From Nitrospirota bacterium (GTDB taxonomy: Bacteria; JACPQY01), in assembly GCA_016180645.1 (NCBI GenBank), contig JACPAV010000019.1, forward strand, positions 62,001 through 126,000: a DNA stretch of 64,000 nt, given 5' to 3'. The translations under genes and the position numbers were made by a program. Under the pieces are notes generated by a model, which was not told where the DNA came from, made no database searches, and worked only from the letters and a program-made list of their open reading frames with translations. Below are positions 42,191-51,665 of the stretch, one piece after another (the first letter of the stretch is position 1; every line of letters begins with the position of its first letter).

Positions 42191-45100
42191 TTACTTGAAC
42201 AGGCATGTCAGGCGGTAAATATCACTGTCCGAAGGGCCGGCAGGGGGGTCATCCCAGTGGGTAAACACGACGCCGAGGGCATCGCCGGAGATGTCAGGAT
42301 CCGCGTCATGGAATTCTGTTGACACCAAGAGCAAGCTGCCATCCGTACGCGCGACACACAAGCGGTCGCCGGCCCCGCAGGCGAAGATCGCGTTGCTCCC
42401 GTCAAGACTCAATCTTATGTGGAAACCAGTATCATTTCCGGAAATGTGAGTCAGTCCTGTGCCATCAGCTTTGACAACGTATCCGCCCCCAACATTCGCA
42501 CCGTTCCGTGTGAAGGCAATCAGCAAACCGTCACCCGAGATGTCAGACACCAGATCCACCTCAGGGAAACCCAACCCTCCTCTGTCCGTGAGTTGAGTCG
42601 GGCTACCTCCACTGGACGAAACGACATACACGTCCCCTCCCGAATCAAAGGCAACAAACCTTCCGTCATCGGAAATGACCGGTCTGCGCGCATCAGCCAA
42701 CTGTGAAGTCAGTTGAGTCTCGCCGGCACCCTCTCGGAAGAGGAACACCTGCCACATCCCCATCCGCGAGGAAGAGTAAACGATCCTAGACCCGTCTCCC
42801 GCGATAGATGGTGGATCCCAGTGCGAGCCGCTTCCATTCGGCGTAATCTGTACGAGGTTGGCCCCGTTTGAATCGATTGCAAACACATGGACCTCAGTTC
42901 CCACCTGTCCAAGAAAGGCCACTCGTCTCCCATCTCCAGAGATAGCGGGAGCAAACTCAGACAATGGTGTAGCTGCCAAGGCAACCTGGTTTGATCCGTC
43001 GAAATCCATGAGAAAAATGTCCTGTGATCCCTGCCGTGTTGACACGAATGCTATCTTGGCCCCGTCATTTGAAATGGATGCTGAACCATCTGACGCGGGA
43101 TCAAACGTGAGCCTCGTTCTTCCCGTGCATCCATTGACCGACCAAGCACAAGTGGCAGGCGTGTGGTCGGTATTGCCCCCAGGGTCCATGGCTCGCACGC
43201 TGAACAAGTGGGTTCCGATTGAAAGGGAGATGAACGTTTGAGGGGAAAAACACAGATAGAACCCCGAGCCGTCCAGTTCACACTCGAAGCTCGACCCCAG
43301 TTCCGTCGACAGAAAGTTGAAACTCTGTGAGGGTTGGTCCGTCGAGCTTGTTGGACAATCAAGAATGCTCGTCTCCGGGGGAACGGTATCGACCGTCCAC
43401 GTACACGTCGCGGGCGTCGTATCTACATTGCCAGCCGCATCAACCGCTTGAACCCTAAAGGCATGACTTCCGTCCGACAAAGAAGAAAATGTCTGTGGGG
43501 TCGTACACCCCGAATACCCGAGCCCATCCCATTCGCATCCGAAACCGGAATCGGGTTCCGTGGAAGCAAAGTCAAAAGTGGCGCTCGTCTGGTTCGTCAC
43601 ACTTGCAGGACATGCCGCGATGCTTGTCTCCGGGGGAACGGTATCGACCGTCCACGTGCACGTAGCTGGCGTCGGGTCGATGTTGCCTGCGCTGTCAACC
43701 GCACGGACTCGGAACACGTGCGAGCCATCGGAGAGACCGAAAAAGTTCTGTGGGGAAAAACAGGCAACAAATCCTCCGGAATCCAGTGCGCATCGAAATG
43801 AGGAGCCAATCTCCGTGGAAGAAAAGGCAAAGCTTGCACTCGTCTGGTTTGTGAGGAAAGGCGGGCATGCTGAGATGGTTGTCTCCGGAGGGGCCGTGTC
43901 CGGGCTGACCACGCTGACTGGAACAGGCAAGCTGGTCACCGAATCGGCCGATGCGGTGACGAACGTGGTTCCCGGTGACAACGCGGTGAGGACAGCCGTA
44001 CCCTGCTGGACCGTGGCGACAGAGGGGTTGGTAGAGGAAAACGTGACCTGATCCGCGCATGGGAAGGTCTGGCCGAGGCTGTTGGTGCAGGCGACTCCGA
44101 GCTGGATCTGCTGGCCCACTTGGAGGCTGAACCCGGTCGGCGGCGCGAAAATCTGCACGGCCACAATCGTGGGCGGCGGAGGCGGCGGCGGGGCGATGAT
44201 GACGTTGGCGCTACCCAAGTTCCAGAAGTAGTCAAAGCCAAAACCGCGTTCGTCGGCCGAGAGGATGTTCTCGATGAAGGCATCGACGACGGTTCCGGCG
44301 GGCAGATTGAAGTACACGAAGCGCTGAAATCCGTTGAGATCGAGGGGCACATAAAGGGTGCCATTTGCAATGGTATCTCCGAAAGGGATCGAGAGGAGTG
44401 CTGCGCTGAAATTCGTCACGCCATCCACACCTGGGACGGGGGTATTGTCGGCGAACACAAATCCGGGCTCACCGCCTAGTGATGGAATGAGGAACACTGT
44501 TGCCGGTCCCGGTACTATGGGAGGCCCGAGGACATAGGGGACGCCAGACAAGGATAGCGGTGTCAAGGAAGATACATATCCGCCAGTAGCGACATCGAAA
44601 TCGAGAAATCCCGGAAACGTGAATCCGGCGACCCCGGAGATCGGCGAGCTTGTGACCGTCACTTGCACGAAATCGCTCGTGGCACCCTCTACGGAACCGG
44701 AAACCAACGCCACCCCAGGGGTGAGGGCTTGAAGCGTGGCCGTCCCGTTTGCAACCGCCACTTGGGCCACGGCGGGATCGGTCGTCACCCAGTCGACCCG
44801 ACCCGTGCAGTCGGCTGAACTCGCATCGGAGAGGCTGCACCCCGCTTCCAGGCTGAGAGACCCCCCTACCGTCAGAGTGACGGCCGGGTCGGCGCCCGAA
44901 ATGTGAACGCCAGTGATAAACGGGGTCGAGGCGACCACGTAGAATTCAAAGGAGTTGCTGATGACGTCACTCAAAGAAGCATGGATGGAAACCGTTCCAA
45001 AGCTCGATGCATGAAACACCCCACCGCCGAGGGAAGCGGCAACGGTGGTGTTCTCCGATTGCCACTGCACGCGGCTCGTGCAATCCGTCGAGTCGCCAAA

Positions 45101-47968
45101 CGCAAAATTGCAGAACGCCGCAAATCGGATGTCCTCTCCCGGACGCAGGACAACGCTGGACAAGGGATCGACAAGCTGAACTTCGATCGAGACGAGACCG
45201 CCCTCGCCCGAATCGGCCAGCAAGCCGTTCAATTGGGCCTCCAACTGATTCCGCAGCCCCGGATCGGTCACGAGTCTATCCAAGGCGGGCAGCAGGTCCC
45301 GAATAATTTCCCGTTGAAAGCCGGGAAGATTACCGGCCTCGATTCTCCTGCGAAGAACCGTGATCTTCCCCCGAAGACCCGTCCGCCCGCCGGGCGCGAA
45401 CGCGGCATCGGGCGCTCCGTCCACGAGGGTGATCAACTCGTCCACCCCCTCCTCCAGAAAATCCATGCCGGCCTGATCCTGCTCTTTCTTCATCTCCTCG
45501 AGATCCAAAACAAGTTGGACTATCCCTTGGATGGTGTTTGTCCAACGGTCGGATGTTTCCTGATCAATAAGGCCCGCGCTGAGAGACTCCCCGATGAAAT
45601 CGACCAATCCGCGCAGGAGCGACACCGATTCGTCCAGGAAAGCCAACCCCGCCGCCAGATCGCCCTCCGAATTGGCGAGAATCGCGTCGTTCACAAGATT
45701 GATGCAGTTGATGATGTCCTCCACGATCCGATCGATCGGTGGAGGGACTTGACCGTGGTACCGCTTGCCTATCTCGCGGACAAGAACGGGGAGCCGGTCG
45801 GTAATGATGCGCTGATAGTCGGCCGGGAGCGGCAAGGGCTGGCTCTCGATGTCACCGATCACTGTCCGCGGATGGACAAACGGCGGTGGAGGCGACGGTG
45901 GCGGGGAGCCCGCCGGAGCGGTCACTACGCCGCCTCCCCCGCCCGGTGGAACCGGTTGGAACGGAGGCTGGGGAAGATACGGATTCAGGGCCTCGATCCG
46001 GGGCCTGGGATTGCCCCCACGCTGGATGATGGTAACGATCTCTTCGATGGGTGGCAGCAGTTCCGGGGGAATGGGCGGCGAGTAGGTGAAAACGTCGGGA
46101 GGGGGACTCGGAACGATCTCAATCGGCACGGGCTGGACGACGATTCGCTCCAAGGGCTGCCGGGGCGCTGCTGTCCGGATTTCAATGGGGGTCGTTCCGA
46201 TCACGGGGGGCACGGGCCTGCCAGGGAACGGAGGAACAAACCCGGATCCCGGCTGGATTCCGATGACCACGCCTCCCTCGGAAGGTCCACCTGGCTCGAA
46301 AATCAGATCGCCCGGTTCCGCTTCCGCCCCGAACTGCGGAGTGGTGCGAGTGCCGACCCTCACGACGGTTCGCGTTCCCGGCCTGCGATTCCTGACGGGG
46401 ATGGGATGAATTCTCTTGCGAGGGGTGGGGACGAAGATGCGCGTGAGCATGCTGAAGCAGTCGGCCTTCACATTGTTCGTCTCATCGCACTCCGCCACTT
46501 GATCGAGGGAATCCACGGTGACGCGATAGTGAATCAGAGTGGGGAGCGTCGGGATGCTTTGGCGGGATACGAGGGCCGATTGCCCGGGCGCGAGGCAGCC
46601 GGTGTACATCTTGGTCCCCAGTTCGACGTAATCCTTGAAGAAGCCCTCGGCGGCCACTTCAAACTTCACACGGAAATCACAAGCCGGTGCGAACCCCTTG
46701 TTCCGGATCTGGGCAAAAACCTCCACGCGCTGGCCGGGCCGGGGATTGAGCGGGCGCTGGTCGAATCGAAGGATTTGAAGGTCCGGCAGGCCCGTGCACT
46801 GGGCGGGCGGAGGTGGAAGGCCCGGCGGCCCGTCGAACACCGATTCCGTCTCGACGAGGTTGCCCCCGAGATCCTGCACCGAGGCTTGAAGAACGTTTCG
46901 GCCGGAGGTCAGAGGAACGAGCGACGACGTGGCCCCACCTCGCGTGGCCACGAAGCGATCGGAAATATCCTCGCCGTTGAGATCGACCGATAGAGTTTCC
47001 GGATCGACGCCGGACACGGGCTCCTCGAAATCAAGCTCTACGGATAGCGCGCTGTCCGTCTGGATCGAACCCGGCGCCGGAGCGGCAACCATCCGCGGTG
47101 GGGTCACGTCCAGGGTGACGCTCCCTGGCTCCGTCGATACCACATCAATGAGCTTGACCTCCACGCGAAGGTCCTTCGAAGAACCGGCCAGAGTGCGCTT
47201 GAGAGTCTCCACCAAGGACTGCTGCTCGGCGGACAGGTGTGCAGCCCCTCCAATCCGAACCTCGGGCCTGGGACCGCCTCTCACTTTGATCTTCAGCTTC
47301 GAATGGGGGGTTCCGGGGGACACAATCAAGGCATCGCGAAGATGATCAAGTGCGGTTCTTTGGACGGGTGAGAGGGCGACCCCTCCCTGCTTCTCACGGG
47401 AAAGCGCGGCGAAAGGTTTATACGAATAGACCGCATCCGGCACGGCCTGACCGGATTCATTGAGTCCGTTCCAAAGCATGGCGAGGGAAACGGAAAGCTG
47501 TCCCCGATCGTTCCGGCGTCCGCGATGGACCCTGGCTTGGACCTCGCTTGAATCATCGATCAACCGGACGGGCAAACCGAACGGATCTCCGATCTGCGCG
47601 ACTCCCACAACCACAAAACGCGTGGAGGTCTTTCCGCCGCTCTCGCCGGGATCGTCGTCATCGTCGTCTCCCCCTCGCTTGTCGACTTGGATCGCTTCTT
47701 GGGAAACCTGCACGAGGGCCAGGATGCCGGCTTCATCTTTCACGCCATCCCGGTTGGGAGAAAACGGATTGGGTTCGGCCTGCACGGAAAGGATCTTCAG
47801 CTTCCCGTCGCCCTTGTGACGGTCACCTTCGTGATCTCGCCCGGCCGCTCCGCGAGTCGACAGGGAGCTTTCCGAAACGATGCCACGAGACTCAACTGGA
47901 TCTTGAGCCGGATTCCCCCCCCCCCCCCGCGCATGAGAAACACAAAGTATCGCAACGAGTCTTTTCAC
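42191..47968 (-). CDS. Giant exported multidomain protein (FlgD-Ig, CARDB, Big_2, Cys repeats, beta-propeller)
   Basis: About 1925 residues from GTG at 47968, with SD AGAGGGGG. Signal-like KRLVAILCVSHA is followed by a Gly run encoded by 14 G. Then: FlgD-Ig-like domain (NPFSPNRDGVKDE, LWNGLNESG) near 55-190 with a DDDDDD tract at 101-106; a CARDB-like domain near 395-500 (PGQRVEVFAQIRNKG, ECDETNN); a long Pro-rich stretch; a helical region; three Big_2-like Ig domains; three 85-residue Cys repeats; and a C-terminal PD40/TolB-type propeller of about 310 residues (AFVSTRQGSQDIFLMD). Such architectures are extracellular or surface scaffolds. No sorting motif is visible at the C-terminus. A minus-strand TTGACA at 48072-48067 could serve it. 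Confidence 0.85.
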   Translation of the reverse strand: MKRLVAILCVSHARGGGGNPAQDPVESRGIVSESSLSTRGAAGRDHEGDRHKGDGKLKILSVQAEPNPFSPNRDGVKDEAGILALVQVSQEAIQVDKRGGDDDDDDPGESGGKTSTRFVVVGVAQIGDPFGLPVRLIDDSSEVQARVHRGRRNDRGQLSVSLAMLWNGLNESGQAVPDAVYSYKPFAALSREKQGGVALSPVQRTALDHLRDALIVSPGTPHSKLKIKVRGGPRPEVRIGGAAHLSAEQQSLVETLKRTLAGSSKDLRVEVKLIDVVSTEPGSVTLDVTPPRMVAAPAPGSIQTDSALSVELDFEEPVSGVDPETLSVDLNGEDISDRFVATRGGATSSLVPLTSGRNVLQASVQDLGGNLVETESVFDGPPGLPPPPAQCTGLPDLQILRFDQRPLNPRPGQRVEVFAQIRNKGFAPACDFRVKFEVAAEGFFKDYVELGTKMYTGCLAPGQSALVSRQSIPTLPTLIHYRVTVDSLDQVAECDETNNVKADCFSMLTRIFVPTPRKRIHPIPVRNRRPGTRTVVRVGTRTTPQFGAEAEPGDLIFEPGGPSEGGVVIGIQPGSGFVPPFPGRPVPPVIGTTPIEIRTAAPRQPLERIVVQPVPIEIVPSPPPDVFTYSPPIPPELLPPIEEIVTIIQRGGNPRPRIEALNPYLPQPPFQPVPPGGGGGVVTAPAGSPPPSPPPPFVHPRTVIGDIESQPLPLPADYQRIITDRLPVLVREIGKRYHGQVPPPIDRIVEDIINCINLVNDAILANSEGDLAAGLAFLDESVSLLRGLVDFIGESLSAGLIDQETSDRWTNTIQGIVQLVLDLEEMKKEQDQAGMDFLEEGVDELITLVDGAPDAAFAPGGRTGLRGKITVLRRRIEAGNLPGFQREIIRDLLPALDRLVTDPGLRNQLEAQLNGLLADSGEGGLVSIEVQLVDPLSSVVLRPGEDIRFAAFCNFAFGDSTDCTSRVQWQSENTTVAASLGGGVFHASSFGTVSIHASLSDVISNSFEFYVVASTPFITGVHISGADPAVTLTVGGSLSLEAGCSLSDASSADCTGRVDWVTTDPAVAQVAVANGTATLQALTPGVALVSGSVEGATSDFVQVTVTSSPISGVAGFTFPGFLDFDVATGGYVSSLTPLSLSGVPYVLGPPIVPGPATVFLIPSLGGEPGFVFADNTPVPGVDGVTNFSAALLSIPFGDTIANGTLYVPLDLNGFQRFVYFNLPAGTVVDAFIENILSADERGFGFDYFWNLGSANVIIAPPPPPPPTIVAVQIFAPPTGFSLQVGQQIQLGVACTNSLGQTFPCADQVTFSSTNPSVATVQQGTAVLTALSPGTTFVTASADSVTSLPVPVSVVSPDTAPPETTISACPPFLTNQTSASFAFSSTEIGSSFRCALDSGGFVACFSPQNFFGLSDGSHVFRVRAVDSAGNIDPTPATCTWTVDTVPPETSIAACPASVTNQTSATFDFASTEPDSGFGCEWDGLGYSGCTTPQTFSSLSDGSHAFRVQAVDAAGNVDTTPATCTWTVDTVPPETSILDCPTSSTDQPSQSFNFLSTELGSSFECELDGSGFYLCFSPQTFISLSIGTHLFSVRAMDPGGNTDHTPATCAWSVNGCTGRTRLTFDPASDGSASISNDGAKIAFVSTRQGSQDIFLMDFDGSNQVALAATPLSEFAPAISGDGRRVAFLGQVGTEVHVFAIDSNGANLVQITPNGSGSHWDPPSIAGDGSRIVYSSSRMGMWQVFLFREGAGETQLTSQLADARRPVISDDGRFVAFDSGGDVYVVSSSGGSPTQLTDRGGLGFPEVDLVSDISGDGLLIAFTRNGANVGGGYVVKADGTGLTHISGNDTGFHIRLSLDGSNAIFACGAGDRLCVARTDGSLLLVSTEFHDADPDISGDALGVVFTHWDDPPAGPSDSDIYRLTCLFK
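43133..43891 (-). repeat. Three tandem ~85-codon repeats inside the giant gene
   Basis: Repeats of 85, 85 and 83 residues (43891-43637, 43636-43382, 43381-43133), each starting PPET and containing four cysteines in the order CP, C, C, C plus SPQ/TPQ-x-F, LSDGSHxF, AGN and TPATCTW. Similarity extends to the DNA, which suggests recent duplication. They resemble the Ig-like repeats of other bacterial surface proteins. Confidence 0.8.
47915..47928 (-). repeat. 14-nt homopolymeric G tract in the 5' coding region
   Basis: Fourteen consecutive C on the plus strand, so G on the coding strand, encode the Gly run just after the signal region. Only this reading frame stays open: a shift of one base either way meets a stop within about 40 codons. 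Runs of this length slip readily. Confidence 0.85.
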
Positions 47969-48149
47969 CGCACACCCCCTCTGGAACGCATACGCCACAT
48001 CCTCATTTTGGGGTCCTTACCGCACCCTCCGATCACTTCCGCACACGTATCGCGCCTGGATGCACATGTCAAGCATGATCGTCCTCGAGTTTACTGATTC
48101 TCCCTCGTGCCCAACGGGGCGTGAGCATTCGGTCTGCGACCGTCTCATT

Positions 48150-48188
48150 GAGGCTAAACCTCGATAGCGGCTATCGAGGTTTAGCCTC
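48150..48188. repeat. 18-bp perfect palindrome
   Basis: Perfect inverted repeat 48150-48167 / 48171-48188 (GAGGCTAAACCTCGATAG and its complement) with loop CGG. It lies 3' of the broken regulator and 5' of the giant gene. No U-run follows on either strand and there is no GTAG head, so terminator or repeat nature is open. The rest of the 47969-48246 gap shows nothing else convincing. Confidence 0.7.
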
Positions 48189-48246
48189 GGGACCTGAGCC
48201 ACTCTGCCTGCGACTGGCTGGATGCCACCAAGCTGGGCCGATGGCA

Positions 48247-48995
48247 TCACCCCAGGTTGAACTTCGCGAGCCTGGATCTCAACTTGGACCGCGTGAGGCC
48301 GAGGAGCTTCGCGGCCTCGCTCTGATTGCCGCCGCTCATTTCCAAGGCGCGCTCGATCATCTGCTTTTCGACCGTGTCAATCGGCACGCCCCGTGAAATC
48401 CAATCGCCGACGTCCATCGCTCCACCCGCCTTTTCACCGGATGCGTCCCCAAGTCGCAGTTCCGCCTCCGTGAGGTACTCGCCGGAACAGAGGATCACCG
48501 CGCGCTCGATGACGTTCTCCAGTTCGCGAACATTCCCCGGCCAGGAGTAGGCCTCCAATCGGCGCCGCGCACCATCCGTCAGGCCGCGAATCTTTCTTCC
48601 CACCACTCCGGCATGGTGCTTCAGGAACAAATCCGCCAGAAGGCCGACGTCGCCTTTCCGCTCGCGCAATGGCGGGAGATGAACGGGAAACACGCTCAGT
48701 AGTCATACGCCCCCTCACGAACGGCCTCAACGGCCGACTCCACCGTACCGAACGCCGTCAGCACGATCACCGGCACGCCCCCACCCTTCTCTCGCACCGC
48801 CTTGAGCACCCCCAATCCATCCCCATCTCCCAGTTTCAAATCGGTCAGGATCACATCGGCTGCCTCCAACTTGCCGAGCGCCTCGGAAACAGAACCCGTA
48901 GGAATCGCCTCATACTTCCGGCTCCGCAGCAGCACGCAAAGCACGTCCCTCAGCCCGGTTTCATCCTCAACCACGAGCACCGTCCCCCGGCTCAT
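48247..48995 (-). pseudogene. NtrC-type response regulator, broken by internal deletion
   Basis: Two open pieces of one gene. Piece 1 (48995-48696): receiver domain VLVVEDETGLRDVL, VILTDLKLGDGDG (phospho-Asp), VIVLTAFGT and ending GAYDY then TGA. Piece 2 (48693-48247): begins VFPVHLPPLRERKGD, the C-terminal part of the sigma54 AAA+ domain, then a Fis-type helix-turn-helix NQSEAAKLLGLTRSKL. Reading across the junction in the +1 frame gives LSVFPVHLPP, the family sequence, so the receiver frame was joined out of frame to the AAA+ end. Roughly 190-200 residues including Walker A, GAFTGA and Walker B are missing. Loss is real or an assembly collapse. The partner kinase upstream is intact and overlaps the receiver start by 4 nt. 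Confidence 0.82.
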
Positions 48996-50239
48996 GCCTC
49001 CTCCGGTAGTACGATCTTGAACGCGGCCCCGCCGCCCTCCCTCTCCCCCACGTCCAATGTTCCTCCGTGAACGTCCACAATCTGCTTCACCACCGAGAGG
49101 CCCAACCCCGATCCCTTGGCTTTCGTCGTGAAGAACGGCTCGAGGATCTTTCGGCGAAGTTCAATCGACACGCCCGGACCATTGTCATTCACCTCCAGCG
49201 CAACAGCGGATGGCCCGACGGGCATTACCTTGATCCACACCCGGCCGCCCACGGCGACGGCTTGCCTCGCGTTCTGGACGAGATTCAGCAGCGCCTCGAA
49301 TAATTGATCGGCATCGGCTCTCACGCGGTGGGGACGGCCGCCGGTTTCACAATCAAGCTTCACGCCACTGGGAGCGAACTCCATCCGCACCTGATTCTCG
49401 ACACGGCGGACGATCTCCCCCAAGTCAACCTCTCTCAGATTCGGCTCCCGCGGCCTCGCGAAGCGAAGGTAGTCGACGACCAGGCGATCCAATCGGTCCA
49501 CCTCGCCTCGGATGGTATCGCTCATGCGGGTCCGATCCGGAGCGGACAGGTCATCGCGCCCCAAGAGACCCGCCGCTCCCCGAATAGCGCCGAGCGGGTT
49601 CTTGATCTCATGAGCCACAACCGCGGAGAAATGCCCCAGTGCCGCCCAGCGCTCCTTCTCCTGCATCCGCAGTTCTATTTCTCTTTCCCGGATTTTCCCC
49701 GCCAGGGAGCCGCTCCCGTAGGAGACGAGCAGCATGAACGCCAGGAGGGACACAGGGATAAACACTACGTAAGGCAACTGGAGGTAAAGGCCCGGATCCT
49801 CCCGGTGGGAGAAAAGCGGCACGTGCGGGAGCGCACCCTCATATTCCAGAAGTCCCATGGCCAGCAGGAGCAAGCCCGCCAGAACGCTCATCAACACACT
49901 TGTCTTGAAGTCCACGTGAACGCTCGATCCCACGGCCAGGATGGCGAAAAGCGGCAGGAACGGGCTCTGCACCCCACTCGTCCAGTGAATCGCCACGATA
50001 AGGAGGAACACGTTCAGCACAATGCCAAGTAGAACGATCCCGCCGACATGGGTGGACCTCCGATAGAGGCGTCTACCGACCAGATTCGCGGGGAGCAGAA
50101 CGGCGCCCAAAACAAGAAACGCGAGGCCGGTTCGGATGCTGAAGAATCCCAAGAGCCGCATCAGGGGATACAGAACCCCAATGCCTACGGCCGTCACTTC
50201 ACCGTAGCGCAGGCCCCAGATAAAGCGCTCGCGGGTCAT
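48992..50239 (-). CDS. NtrB-like sensor histidine kinase
   Basis: 415 residues from ATG at 50239. About six hydrophobic helices in the first 200 residues (GVLYPLMRLLGFFSI, GIVLLGIVLNVFLLIVAIHW, VFIPVSLLAFMLLV) form a sensor without an extracytoplasmic domain. HisKA H-box VVAHEIKNPLGAIRGA, N-box LVQNARQAV, G1 NDNGPGVS and G2 GSGLGLSVVKQI follow. It should phosphorylate the sigma54 regulator encoded next, whose ATG overlaps this stop. As that regulator lacks its ATPase core, the kinase may now act on another protein or on a truncated receiver. Confidence 0.88.
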   Translation of the reverse strand: MTRERFIWGLRYGEVTAVGIGVLYPLMRLLGFFSIRTGLAFLVLGAVLLPANLVGRRLYRRSTHVGGIVLLGIVLNVFLLIVAIHWTSGVQSPFLPLFAILAVGSSVHVDFKTSVLMSVLAGLLLLAMGLLEYEGALPHVPLFSHREDPGLYLQLPYVVFIPVSLLAFMLLVSYGSGSLAGKIREREIELRMQEKERWAALGHFSAVVAHEIKNPLGAIRGAAGLLGRDDLSAPDRTRMSDTIRGEVDRLDRLVVDYLRFARPREPNLREVDLGEIVRRVENQVRMEFAPSGVKLDCETGGRPHRVRADADQLFEALLNLVQNARQAVAVGGRVWIKVMPVGPSAVALEVNDNGPGVSIELRRKILEPFFTTKAKGSGLGLSVVKQIVDVHGGTLDVGEREGGGAAFKIVLPEEA

Positions 50240-50298
50240 GAACCCCGCTACCTCGCCGGGGCCTGCCTGCCCGACGGGCGCCGCGCGCTGGCGCGTAT

Positions 50299-50841
50299 CT
50301 ACCACTTCTTCGGCTCGGTTCCCCCTCGCTTCTGGGCGGCGAGCGCCATGGCGAAGAGGAGATCCGAGAGCCGATTCAGATACCGGATGGCCAGAGCCGG
50401 CACAGGTTCTTTGCGGGACAACTCCACCACGCGTCGCTCCGCGCGTCGGCACACCGTTCTGGCCACGTGCAGTGCGGCCGATTCCGGCGTACCCCCCGGC
50501 AGCACGAAGCTCTTGAGAGGTCCAACTTCCGCCATGCAGCGATCAATCGATCCTTCAAACCGTCCGATCCGGTCCGGCGGGATCGCCGTCTTCTCTTTCA
50601 CTCGATGCTTCCCGTACGCGGGGTCGGCGAGCTGTGCCTGGATCGCGAAGAGGTCGTTCTGCACATCGCTAAGATCCGCCCTCAACTCAGCGTCGGCGAG
50701 CTGCGTCAGCATCCAGCCGAGTACAGAATTCAATTCGTCCACCTCCCCGTAAGCTTCCACGCGCAGCGAGTATTTCTTCACCCGCTTCCCGCCCATGAGC
50801 GACGTTTCGCCTTCATCCCCTTTCCGCGTGTAAATCTTCAC
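50299..50841 (-). CDS. Cob(I)yrinic acid a,c-diamide adenosyltransferase, PduO type
   Basis: 180 residues. ATP-binding N-terminus YTRKGDEGETSLMGGKRV, VDELNSVLGW, RTVCRRAERRVV and YLNRLSDLLFAMA match the PduO-type family. It adenosylates cob(I)alamin to coenzyme B12. It is 59 nt upstream of the histidine kinase and 24 nt after the ferritin-like gene; no other cobalamin gene or B12 riboswitch was seen nearby. Confidence 0.92.
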   Translation of the reverse strand: MKIYTRKGDEGETSLMGGKRVKKYSLRVEAYGEVDELNSVLGWMLTQLADAELRADLSDVQNDLFAIQAQLADPAYGKHRVKEKTAIPPDRIGRFEGSIDRCMAEVGPLKSFVLPGGTPESAALHVARTVCRRAERRVVELSRKEPVPALAIRYLNRLSDLLFAMALAAQKRGGTEPKKW

Positions 50842-50865
50842 TTTTCCTCCCGCCTCACGCCCAGC

Positions 50866-51522
50866 CTAGCATCCCGGCGCGTGATGAATACCGCTCTTTC
50901 TCCTCACCACCTCCTGAAGCTCCTCCGCCAGGGCAAGCGTCCGCTCGGCTGCCGCCCGGGCCGCACTCTGAGCTTCCTCAGCCTCAGCGTATCGCTCCAG
51001 CATCGAACGGCCCAACTGCTGATGGTAAGTTTCGTCAGGCTGAATGATCTCTTCGTACAGCTTCGCGGTCTCCGCATCCCCCTGACTCCGGCAGAGTTCG
51101 ATGAACTGTCCGTTCTTGATGATCGCGATGGCTTCGCGCGTGAACTGCCCGGCGGCGACACGTTCCACCGTCGTCTTGAGTCCCGCGAGAAACGTGAACA
51201 GCGGGCTGTAGCCCTTCTCCAAGGGATTGAACCCATCGAGCGCATCTCCAAGCTCGATTAGGCGTTTCTCGATCAATCGATAATGCCGGCTCTCATCGCC
51301 CACCTGCCGGCCGAAGCCCATCTTCGCGTCGATTTCCGGGGTGGTCGACATCCAGAGCGCCGCAATCTCCGCAGCCTCGATTTCGTTTTTGAGCGCCATT
51401 CTGAGCATCGGAACGATTTGGAACGCAGGGTCTTGGAGGGGAATCGGCAGAGGCGATTTCAATTGGGCGAGGGATTTCTCATTTTCTTCGGAAAGCGACT
51501 GAACAAACCTACGGGAATCCAT
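50866..51522 (-). CDS. Ferritin-like (di-iron four-helix) protein
   Basis: 218 residues, helical. Carboxylate and His motifs fit a di-iron four-helix bundle: ALKNEIEAAEIAALW, VGDESRHYRLIEKRL (DExxH) and QPDETYHQQLG (DExxH) with an acidic helix between. Such proteins bind iron or catalyse oxidations. It overlaps no other gene and is divergent from the fMet tRNA, with a TTGTCA-like box near 51552-51557 on its strand. The exact family and reaction are not identified. Confidence 0.68.
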   Translation of the reverse strand: MDSRRFVQSLSEENEKSLAQLKSPLPIPLQDPAFQIVPMLRMALKNEIEAAEIAALWMSTTPEIDAKMGFGRQVGDESRHYRLIEKRLIELGDALDGFNPLEKGYSPLFTFLAGLKTTVERVAAGQFTREAIAIIKNGQFIELCRSQGDAETAKLYEEIIQPDETYHQQLGRSMLERYAEAEEAQSAARAAAERTLALAEELQEVVRRKSGIHHAPGC

Positions 51523-51550
51523 TCAACGGTGGTAGCAAAATTGGGCTACC

Positions 51551-51578
51551 TTGACAACAACCGCTGATAGGCTATGGT
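51551..51578 (+). promoter_or_regulatory. Promoter of tRNA-fMet
   Basis: TTGACA (51551-51556), a 16-nt spacer and TATGGT (51573-51578), with the tRNA 5' end 13 nt further on, the expected geometry for a stable RNA. The divergent ferritin-like gene uses the same TTGACAA bases as its own -35 on the opposite strand. Confidence 0.6.
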
Positions 51579-51591
51579 GAAGGAACCTGAT

Positions 51592-51665
<74 letters not shown>

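Noticed and set aside
44903-46993. Long plus-strand reading frame opposite the giant gene
   Set aside because: It mirrors the codon structure of the giant gene, has no signal, domain or start context, and its translation is Arg/Gly/His-rich noise. Similar antisense frames at 370-1551, 3884-5140, 6626-8053 and 58850-60442 were dropped for the same reason.
48150-48188. Rho-independent terminator
   Set aside because: The stem is strong but no T-run follows on either strand, so it is listed as a repeat.
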